Below, in pieces: positions 1-4,167 of a DNA stretch of 6,119 bases. The position numbers were made by a program, and so were the translations under genes. The notes below the pieces were generated by a model, which worked only from the letters and a program-made list of their open reading frames with translations, was not told the DNA's origin and did no database searches. The stretch comes from Gammaproteobacteria bacterium (GTDB lineage Bacteria; Pseudomonadota; Gammaproteobacteria; UBA6429; Thiohalophilaceae). The stretch spans positions 1-6,119 of the forward strand of contig JAOULB010000140.1 of assembly GCA_029882235.1 (NCBI GenBank), written 5' to 3'. How positions within the stretch are numbered: position 1 is the stretch's first letter; the number at the start of each line of letters is the position of its first letter.

Positions 1-666
1 GAACTGGCACCACGAATTAATCATGCCACTGCCAATGTGCTTGATAAATTGGGGGTCGAAGTTATACGGCTGCCGTTTTCATGTTGTGGTGCACTCGCCC
101 ATCACCTCTCTGCAGAACAAAAATCAATCCAGACGATCAAACACAACATTGATCTCTGGTGGACACAGATCGAATCGGGTATCAGCGCTATTGTCTCAAC
201 TGCCAGTGGCTGTGGCGTGATGATTAAAGACTATGGGCATATTATGAAAGATGATCCTGAATATGCTGACAAGGCCAAATCCATTAGCGAACATTGCAAG
301 GATATTGTTGAAATCATATCTGATCGAGACTTATCGGCTTTACAGACAGACACAAACAAACTCTCTGTCCACACGCCATGCACGCTACAACACGGACAAA
401 AACTCAATGGCGTGATTGATAAAGTTCTGCAACAGGCTGGATTTAAACTTTGTGAGACAAAAAACACGCACCTGTGCTGCGGTTCAGCAGGGACATATTC
501 GATATTACAAAAGAATCTTTCTCAAAGACTTTTACAAAACAAACTTGCAGCATTAACCGAAAACAAGCCCGATATTATTGTCACGGCGAATATCGGTTGC
601 CTGTTGCATCTGCAGAGCAAATCTGAAGTGCCTGTGAAACACTGGATAGAGTTATTAGATAATTGA
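1..666 (+). CDS. glcF: Glycolate oxidase iron-sulfur subunit GlcF (3' part, cut by window edge)
   Basis: The frame is open from base 1 and gives the last 221 residues of a GlcF-like protein; E. coli GlcF is about 407 residues, so roughly the first 185, including the two ferredoxin-type 4Fe-4S motifs, lie off the left edge. Two cysteine-rich CCG elements are visible: SCCGALAHHL (fragment residues 27-36) and HLCCGSAGTY further on. TASGCG, PCTLQHGQKLNG, IVTANIGC and the closing KHWIELLDN also match my memory of GlcF. In the known family GlcF works with the flavin subunits GlcD and GlcE to oxidise glycolate to glyoxylate, passing electrons toward the respiratory chain at the membrane. glcD and glcE would be expected just upstream but cannot be seen. 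The stop is TGA at 664-666; only 29 bases separate it from the convergent lipoprotein gene. A related heterodisulfide-reductase-like CCG protein is possible but less likely. Confidence 0.93.
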   Translation, partial: ELAPRINHATANVLDKLGVEVIRLPFSCCGALAHHLSAEQKSIQTIKHNIDLWWTQIESGISAIVSTASGCGVMIKDYGHIMKDDPEYADKAKSISEHCKDIVEIISDRDLSALQTDTNKLSVHTPCTLQHGQKLNGVIDKVLQQAGFKLCETKNTHLCCGSAGTYSILQKNLSQRLLQNKLAALTENKPDIIVTANIGCLLHLQSKSEVPVKHWIELLDN

Positions 667-695
667 GACGTAAAATAACTGTCTATAATAAAATG

Positions 696-1217
696 CTACC
701 AGGTAATAGTTCCATTGAGTGTTAAAACATTATCTACCATAGGATCAGTATTCAGTGTTGGTACATTTGTTAATGTGACCGTTCTAGTATCTACATCTAT
801 TGATATTCCATTGTCACAATTAATAAAATGCGTAACAGGTTTTGTGCAGCCAAAGCCTGTTCCCTCACCCCCTCTAAAGACACCCATTGCTATAGAGCTA
901 AACTCATCTCCTGAATGAGCTATAGCCAGAGAAAACTCATCACCCAGGTTGTTTGTGCCAATCAAAACGATTTCATTAAAAGGAAAAACTACTGAAGGCA
1001 AATTAAGGAAATATATTGTTGGCGTCAATATTGTTCCCACTATGTTTGTATCAGGCCCAGACAAAATAACTGTTCCTGATGGTGTACCCTCTATCGTTTG
1101 AATGTCATTATTATTGTTTTCAGTTGTGCGATTATCTACTGTCGAGGAAGTCCCCCCTCCGCAAGCAAAGAGTAGAGAAATTAAATATACGCCAAGCATT
1201 TGTCGTGATAAATTCAA
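696..1217 (-). CDS. Putative outer-membrane lipoprotein of unknown function
   Basis: The 173-residue product begins with a short n-region (MNLSRQ), a hydrophobic stretch and a lipobox LFAC, giving a lipidated cysteine at residue 19 followed by GGGTSS. Residue +2 is Gly rather than Asp, which in enterobacterial sorting rules favours the outer membrane. After a low-complexity Thr/Asn-rich linker the mature part is rich in Thr, Val, Ile and Asn and looks like an all-beta domain. Two further cysteines (in GFGCTKP and HFINCDNG) could form a disulfide. I do not recognise the family. The start is TTG; the reading frame stays open upstream but offers no ATG, GTG or TTG before a stop, and a modest GAGAG sequence precedes this TTG. 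The next in-frame ATG (codon 7) would remove the only basic residue of the signal peptide. The gene is visibly more AT-rich than htpG, which may mean weak selection or acquisition by transfer. Confidence 0.72.
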   Translation of the reverse strand: MNLSRQMLGVYLISLLFACGGGTSSTVDNRTTENNNNDIQTIEGTPSGTVILSGPDTNIVGTILTPTIYFLNLPSVVFPFNEIVLIGTNNLGDEFSLAIAHSGDEFSSIAMGVFRGGEGTGFGCTKPVTHFINCDNGISIDVDTRTVTLTNVPTLNTDPMVDNVLTLNGTITW

Positions 1218-1362
1218 AATCCACTCTCGTTGTTTATCGTTACATAACTTTCTTTCGAAATAAGCCCAACAAGTAAATTTATAGAGTTTTTAATGTTATC
1301 ATACATTGATCTTAATGAGAGACATCCATTTAATACAAATATTCATCTAAAAACCAGTTTTA

Positions 1363-1674
1363 TTATTTCCCTCCACCCAAACATGGCGGTGACATGGGAG
1401 AGCCATTACTGGTTTTATTCCACTCTTCTTCTGTATAGGTGTGCAGCGCCAGTGCATGAATCTTTCCCTGCAGTTCTTCAGCAAGAATTTTGTTTATCAT
1501 ACGATGACGATTAATTAATGTTTTTCCTTCAAAGTCAGGCGACACGACGGTAACTTTGAAATGTGATTCCGAACCGGGTGGCACATTATGATTACCGCTT
1601 TCATTAATTACTTCAAGATGTTGTGCCTGTAAACCATTGGCAAGTTTTTGTTCGATATCATTCTGGATAGTCAT
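1363..1674 (-). CDS. bolA: BolA family transcriptional/iron-sulfur regulator
   Basis: The 103-residue product matches BolA along its whole length: HNVPPGSESHFKV (residues 29-41), NRHRMI (55-60), LAEEL (64-68), the invariant-His segment HALALHTY (73-80), EEEW (82-85) and a C-terminal SPPC element around Cys98 that is typical of true BolA rather than the shorter IbaG/YrbA paralogue. BolA proteins adopt a class II KH-like fold, act with monothiol glutaredoxin (Grx4/GrxD) around a 2Fe-2S cluster, and in E. coli affect cell shape, stress response and biofilm formation. The ATG at 1672-1674 is preceded by a modest AGG about 9 bases upstream. It lies 63 bases after the DUF2892-type gene on the same strand, so the two may share a transcript, although a small stem-loop sits between them. 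No glutaredoxin gene is visible. Confidence 0.95.
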   Translation of the reverse strand: MTIQNDIEQKLANGLQAQHLEVINESGNHNVPPGSESHFKVTVVSPDFEGKTLINRHRMINKILAEELQGKIHALALHTYTEEEWNKTSNGSPMSPPCLGGGK

Positions 1675-1699
1675 TAGATATTACCTGAGAGAATAAATA

Positions 1700-1716
1700 T
1701 TCGGCATTTCGCCGAA
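1700..1716 (-). terminator. Small intercistronic stem-loop, possible weak terminator
   Basis: TTCGGC (1700-1705) and GCCGAA (1711-1716) form a perfect 6-bp stem with a 5-base loop, in the gap between the DUF2892-type gene and bolA. In minus-strand orientation it is followed by TATTTATT, which is T-rich but not a clean U-tract. It may be a partial terminator that lowers bolA read-through, or an mRNA processing or stability element. Confidence 0.4.
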
Positions 1717-1737
1717 CGTTTAATGAAATTAAAATGC

Positions 1738-1935
1738 TTACTTTTTACTAGACAATTTAAGAATCAGATAGATTGGGCAGGTTCCTACCAGGCTTGTTAC
1801 TACAAAAATTATCGCAATGATGCCTAATACTGCTGCAACCGTCCCTTCAATTGTTCCGGTAAAATAAAGTGCAGCGATAATTAGCGCGACGATGGTTCTA
1901 ATCAGCTTGTCCGTCTTTCCAACATTGTTTTGCAT
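1738..1935 (-). CDS. Small inner-membrane protein, DUF2892 (YgaP-like transmembrane domain) family
   Basis: The 65-residue product starts MQNNVGKTDKLIR, the classic opening of DUF2892 proteins (NVG..D..IR), then has two hydrophobic helices at about residues 14-30 and 32-51 and ends with GTCPIYLILK, matching the family's conserved GxCP element. The fold resembles the membrane part of the rhodanese YgaP, but no rhodanese domain is present. The function is unknown. The start at 1933-1935 is well supported: GGAGGTGA (1940-1947 on the complement) ends 4 bases before it. The frame stays open upstream to 2073, but that 46-residue extension is unlike the family and would run through the ribosome binding site and the promoter. 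A perfect TATAAT on the minus strand at 1964-1969 would give a 5' leader of about 20 bases. Confidence 0.88.
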   Translation of the reverse strand: MQNNVGKTDKLIRTIVALIIAALYFTGTIEGTVAAVLGIIAIIFVVTSLVGTCPIYLILKLSSKK

Positions 1936-1963
1936 GACCTCACCTCCGAAATTTGAAAGTGCT

Positions 1964-1969
1964 ATTATA
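1964..1969 (-). promoter_or_regulatory. Predicted -10 element for the DUF2892-type gene (and perhaps bolA)
   Basis: The minus strand reads TATAAT exactly here, placing a start site near 1957, about 22 bases before the ATG at 1935. No good -35 hexamer is seen 16-18 bases upstream, so the promoter may need an activator or be weak. The same stretch reads TATACT on the plus strand (1966-1971), a near-consensus -10 toward the divergent gene at 2011, but again without a -35. The whole divergent intergenic region is only 75 bases. Confidence 0.45.
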
Positions 1970-2010
1970 CTCACTCCCAACATTGCTTCTCTAGTATTCA
2001 GAGGTAATAG

Positions 2011-2223
2011 ATGACAAAAGAAAGTGAATATCCAGACTGGGTACAATGGCTTGCGCAGGATGCTGATGGTCAATGGTGGGGCTATGAACAGGAGCCTTTA
2101 CAATATCATGCGGGCTGGTATGAAAATGAAGTTGGCCGGCGAATTAAACTGGGCAAAGGTGAGGAGAATCCCGACTGGGAAAATAGCTTACAGCGTGTTA
2201 TTGCACCGTCGGCTTCTCAGTAA
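2011..2223 (+). CDS. Small tryptophan-rich conserved hypothetical protein
   Basis: The 70-residue soluble product has six tryptophans and no signal peptide or membrane segment. It shows EYPDWVQWLAQDADGQWWGYE (residues 6-26), then HAGWYENEVGR (33-43), then LGKGEENPDW (47-56), so a PDW motif occurs near each end. The pattern looks like a small conserved gammaproteobacterial family I have seen in outline, but I know no assigned function. The start is strong: AGAGGT ends 6 bases before the ATG. It is transcribed divergently from the DUF2892-type gene, and its last 26 bases overlap the convergent cheX-like gene. The other frame open through this interval (2024-2251) lacks a comparable ribosome binding site and is taken as a shadow. 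Confidence 0.78.
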   Translation: MTKESEYPDWVQWLAQDADGQWWGYEQEPLQYHAGWYENEVGRRIKLGKGEENPDWENSLQRVIAPSASQ

Positions 2224-2683
2224 AATTAAGCTCGATAAAAAATTCACCTGATTCTATGGATAAAGGAATCAGTATGGTCTCGCCTGATAACTGGTGATCA
2301 ATGTTATGGGCTTCGCCTTCGAGCACCTGCGGCAGCGACATCTCGAAATTATAGCCGCGTTCTTCAAATACACACTTGGCCCCACCGACAACAATGTTAG
2401 TCATTTCACCCGCCAGGTCGCGCGCTATTTCATCGATCTCCTTGAGGTCCAGATTGAGCATGCGTTTGGCAAGATCAAAGATAACCGGTTTTGAAAATGT
2501 CATTGCCAGGCTACCCTGCACATGATCACTTTCCATCGTCATCAATCCGGTGACATCGCCACGAGATGTTGCATCAGTTTTAATGTTGGCTTCACCTACA
2601 TCTGGCTGAAACTGGAGCATGGTGTTAAAGACACTTACGACGGTATCAACCACTGGGGTCATGAATTCTGACTCAACGCTCAT
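2198..2683 (-). CDS. CheX-like CheY-P phosphatase (second copy)
   Basis: The 161-residue product is a CheX/CheC-type domain. The phosphatase signature D-x3-E-x2-N is present as DLAGEMTN (Asp89, Glu93, Asn96) followed 22 residues later by Pro118 in SLPQV, close to the published CheC/CheX motif; Glu and Asn are the residues that act on the aspartyl phosphate in studied CheX proteins. It ends with a beta strand SGEFFIELNF. By hand count it is about 48% identical (55 of 115, ungapped) to the neighbouring copy at 2733-3194, which indicates an old tandem duplication. The start at 2681-2683 follows the homologue's alignment but has no clear Shine-Dalgarno; an ATG at 2660-2662 is an alternative. The open frame extends upstream to 2908 antisense-free only by running into the first copy in another frame, so that longer form is rejected. 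Its stop overlaps the convergent gene by 26 bases. It is last in the PilZ-CheX-CheX cluster. Confidence 0.85.
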   Translation of the reverse strand: MSVESEFMTPVVDTVVSVFNTMLQFQPDVGEANIKTDATSRGDVTGLMTMESDHVQGSLAMTFSKPVIFDLAKRMLNLDLKEIDEIARDLAGEMTNIVVGGAKCVFEERGYNFEMSLPQVLEGEAHNIDHQLSGETILIPLSIESGEFFIELNFTEKPTVQ

Positions 2684-2703
2684 ATTTTGTCCGTGTTTAT
2701 TTT

Positions 2704-2730
2704 TCTGGCCTGTTAATTGTATCGGCCAGA
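2704..2730 (-). other. Intercistronic stem-loop between the two cheX-like genes
   Basis: TCTGGCC (2704-2710) and GGCCAGA (2724-2730) form a perfect 7-bp stem with a 13-base loop in the 49-base gap between the upstream cheX stop and the downstream cheX start. In mRNA orientation it begins only 2 bases after the upstream stop codon and is followed by an A-rich stretch, not a U-tract, so it does not look like a terminator. A role in mRNA stability or in setting the ratio of the two proteins is an inference. Confidence 0.5.
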
Positions 2731-2732
2731 GT

Positions 2733-3194
2733 TCAAACAAAATTAATTTCCAGAAAGAACTCGCCACAATCTGAATCAAATGGCAGGATGACGGTTTGAC
2801 CATCATATTTGTGTTTGATTTGGTGTTTTTTACCGGAGAAAACTTGCGGCGTTGACATCGCAAAATCGATACCCTTTTCTGCAAGTTGTGCCTTGGCACC
2901 ACCAACAATCATATTGGTCAGTTCGCCAGTAAGGTCTTTTGCTGTTTCATCGACTTTCTTTATTTCTTCACCCACCATGGTTTTAACCAGTGATTTAATC
3001 ACTTTGGGGCTAAATGAAATGGCCATACTACCTTTGGTGACATCATTTTCCATATCCATGAAGCCACTCACTTCTCCACGGGCTTCATCATCATTTTTAG
3101 CAACCGGATTTCCTGGCAGTGGTGTTAACTTTGCCATAGTCGACAGGACATTCATGAGCGAATTCAGTAGCGCATTAATGATCATGACGTCCAT
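2733..3194 (-). CDS. CheX-like CheY-P phosphatase (first copy)
   Basis: The 153-residue product carries the CheX signature DLTGELTN (Asp87, Glu91, Asn94) with Pro116 in STPQV, and opens with a helix IINALLNSLMNVLSTM typical of CheX (compare INPF...NVL.TM in relatives). Known CheX proteins are dimeric cytoplasmic phosphatases that remove phosphate from CheY-like response regulators and so reset chemotaxis signalling; here the partner regulator is not visible. The start at 3192-3194 lies 15 bases after the PilZ gene's stop and has no obvious Shine-Dalgarno, so translational coupling is plausible; ATG at 3183-3185 is an alternative. Stop is TGA. A long open frame on the opposite strand (2809-3243) is a shadow. 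It is the middle gene of the three-gene cluster. Confidence 0.88.
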   Translation of the reverse strand: MDVMIINALLNSLMNVLSTMAKLTPLPGNPVAKNDDEARGEVSGFMDMENDVTKGSMAISFSPKVIKSLVKTMVGEEIKKVDETAKDLTGELTNMIVGGAKAQLAEKGIDFAMSTPQVFSGKKHQIKHKYDGQTVILPFDSDCGEFFLEINFV

Positions 3195-3209
3195 AGGATA
3201 TGAATACTG

Positions 3210-3488
3210 TTATTTTTTGCTAAATCGCATACCCATCAAATAGGTATCATGTTTCTGGCTCTGGTGAACAACCTCACCACGGATGCGCATGATCTGTGAC
3301 TGACCTTTTTTGCCGATATCCAGAATCATACTCAGGCTCTCACCAATCTTTAGTGGCGCATCACAGATAAAACCAGCGCCTGTTCTTGAGAAATCATAGG
3401 ATCGAACCGAGGATTTTTCACCTACGCTGGTGGTTATTCTAGCAGGCCGCTCAAAGCGGATGCGCCGATCATGCCGTTTGTCTTCCAT
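3210..3488 (-). CDS. PilZ-domain protein, putative cyclic-di-GMP receptor
   Basis: The 92-residue product is a stand-alone PilZ domain. Both parts of the cyclic-di-GMP binding signature are present: RHDRR (R-x3-R, Arg5 and Arg9) and DFSRTG (D-x-S-x2-G, Asp32, Ser34, Gly37), 23 residues apart as usual. The remainder (LKIGESLSMILDIG, IRGEVVHQ, YLMGMRF) matches the beta-barrel of the family. The ATG at 3486-3488 is chosen because GAGGAAGAGAGA directly precedes it; an in-frame TTG at 3519-3521 would add 11 residues outside the domain and has a poorer site. In the family, binding of cyclic-di-GMP alters interaction with a partner protein, often affecting motility or biofilm formation. Here it is first in a cluster with two CheX-like phosphatase genes, suggesting a link between cyclic-di-GMP and response-regulator dephosphorylation; this link is inference. 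Confidence 0.88.
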   Translation of the reverse strand: MEDKRHDRRIRFERPARITTSVGEKSSVRSYDFSRTGAGFICDAPLKIGESLSMILDIGKKGQSQIMRIRGEVVHQSQKHDTYLMGMRFSKK

Positions 3489-3596
3489 TCTCTCTTCCTC
3501 ATGAGATTTCACTTTTATCAAGCCCCTTTTTCTGGGTAAGCCAATCTAACACACAATTAATATAAGCTCTTAATTAAATTCTAATATTTTGCTTAT

Positions 3597-3610
3597 TTGA
3601 TCTGGATCAA
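3597..3610 (+). promoter_or_regulatory. Perfect FNR/Anr-type binding site
   Basis: TTGATCTGGATCAA matches the FNR consensus TTGAT-N4-ATCAA at every fixed position. Its centre (3603.5) is 41.5 bases before about 3645. A weak -10-like hexamer TAGTCT at 3634-3639 would place a start near there, which is class II activator geometry for the small gene at 3678. The expected 5' leader of about 33 bases contains the ribosome binding site. The site also lies about 115 bases upstream of the divergent PilZ gene, but no matching -10 at a standard class I or II distance is clear on that side. Confidence 0.7.
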
Positions 3611-3677
3611 TTTCTATTTTCACTAACAAAACCTAGTCTTGTCAGTGAAGTAGTTCCCAACAAGGAGAGGTCAAATT

Positions 3678-3782
3678 ATGCATATTGAAGACAAGCTAAT
3701 GGGCCAGCGCGTCGGTATTACTGTTCTAGTGCTGGTCGGCGTGATGGTTGCGCTGATTATTCTGTCCAATATTATTGGCTGA
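3678..3782 (+). CDS. 34-residue single-pass membrane protein, probably oxygen-regulated
   Basis: This very short gene is easy to miss. It has a strong ribosome binding site (AAGGAGAGG, 3662-3670, 7 bases before the ATG) and encodes 34 residues: a charged start MHIEDKLMGQRVG followed by one hydrophobic helix of about 20 residues (ITVLVLVGVMVALII... at 14-33), ending at TGA 3780-3782. Lys6 and Arg11 before the helix suggest an N-in orientation. A perfect FNR-type box lies 67 bases upstream, and a stem-loop follows the stop. I do not recognise a family; by analogy it could be an accessory subunit of a respiratory oxidase or another membrane complex, as CydX and CcoQ are, but the sequence is not clearly either. 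Its reality rests on ribosome site, helix and promoter together. Confidence 0.68.
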   Translation: MHIEDKLMGQRVGITVLVLVGVMVALIILSNIIG

Positions 3783-3798
3783 CAGGAGATTCATTCTC

Positions 3799-3833
3799 TG
3801 ACTCCTGCATTCACTGATTGTCTGCAGGAGTCA
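3799..3833 (+). terminator. Stem-loop after the 34-codon gene, possible terminator
   Basis: TGACTCCTGCA (3799-3809) and TGCAGGAGTCA (3823-3833) form a perfect 11-bp stem with a 13-base loop, in the 81-base space between the 34-codon gene and the convergent DUF3185-like gene. On the plus strand it is followed by TCCTGCCTTTC, a poor U-tract, so termination may be weak or rho-assisted. CAGGAG right after the small gene's stop (3783-3788) could also pair with CTCCTG at 3802-3807 in a competing weaker fold. Confidence 0.5.
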
Positions 3834-3863
3834 TCCTGCCTTTCACATCCTTGTTATCCTTGT

Positions 3864-4061
3864 TTATTTTCGAGTGAGTCCAAGAACGCCCAGAATCAGG
3901 CAGACAGTGCCTGAGATGTAATAAATCATGGTTTCCTGGGTCGCATTACCAGAGAAAAATCGGGTTACATGCGAGCCCAGTGAGCGTGATTCATTATAGC
4001 CCCAGATAATTAGATAAACGCCCGCAATAATTAATGCAAGCGAAATGACTGCCTGTGGCAT
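3864..4061 (-). CDS. Small two-helix membrane protein, DUF3185-like
   Basis: The 65-residue product has a first hydrophobic helix (about residues 4-20, ending IIWGYNES), a short hydrophilic segment SLGSHVTRFFSGNATQET and a second helix near the C-terminus (MIYYISGTVCLILGVLGL). The pattern G..L...G.N.S.SL.S...RFF.G is the DUF3185 signature as I remember it. Function is unknown. The start is uncertain: ATG at 4059-4061 agrees with the family's usual length but has only a weak purine-rich leader (AAGAAAAAAAGC). ATG at 4083-4085 would add the basic segment MARRKKAN, and has no Shine-Dalgarno either. The frame remains open to 4121 but there overlaps the htpG terminator. The gene stands directly downstream of htpG on the same strand, beyond that terminator; its own promoter was not identified. 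Confidence 0.8.
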   Translation of the reverse strand: MPQAVISLALIIAGVYLIIWGYNESRSLGSHVTRFFSGNATQETMIYYISGTVCLILGVLGLTRK

Positions 4062-4124
4062 ATTTGCTTTTTTTCTTCGTGCCATGAACGAAAGTCTAGA
4101 CGGCATGTTGGTGAGGCACAAATA

Positions 4125-4150
4125 AAAAAGCGGTCCAAAGGCCGCTTTTT
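4125..4150 (-). terminator. Rho-independent terminator of htpG (symmetrical)
   Basis: AAAAAGCGG (4125-4133) pairs with CCGCTTTTT (4142-4150), a 9-bp stem with an 8-base loop. On the minus strand it lies 17 bases after the htpG stop and ends in a run of six T residues. Because of its A/T flanks it would also terminate plus-strand transcripts. It separates htpG from the DUF3185-like gene. Confidence 0.92.
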
Positions 4151-4167
4151 ATCAGGAAAGGCTATTT

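Noticed and set aside
1239..1272. Possible sigma-70 promoter for the lipoprotein gene (TTGGGC, 17 bases, TATGTA on the minus strand).
   Set aside because: Both hexamers match the consensus poorly; in such AT-rich sequence this is expected by chance.
1306..1319. TTGATCTTAATGAG as a second FNR-type box upstream of the lipoprotein gene.
   Set aside because: Only the left half matches; the right half has two mismatches, and no promoter geometry supports it.
1293..1514. A 73-residue plus-strand frame across the end of bolA.
   Set aside because: Mostly antisense to bolA, no ribosome site, no family resemblance.
1738..2073. A 111-residue version of the DUF2892-type protein.
   Set aside because: The extension crosses the GGAGGTGA ribosome site, the TATAAT element and the divergent gene; the family begins at the NVG..D motif.
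2198..2908. A 236-residue version of the second cheX product.
   Set aside because: The extra 75 residues come from another frame of the first cheX gene and the intergenic gap, and resemble no CheX N-terminus; the ATG at 2681-2683 fits the paralogue alignment.
2809..3243. A 144-residue open frame on the plus strand, antisense to the first cheX-like gene.
   Set aside because: It is fully covered by a well-supported gene on the other strand, shows no recognisable motif, and has no ribosome binding site; it is a shadow of codon structure.
3210..3521. TTG-initiated longer PilZ protein.
   Set aside because: The ATG at 3486-3488 has a much better ribosome site and gives a complete domain; kept only as an alternative.
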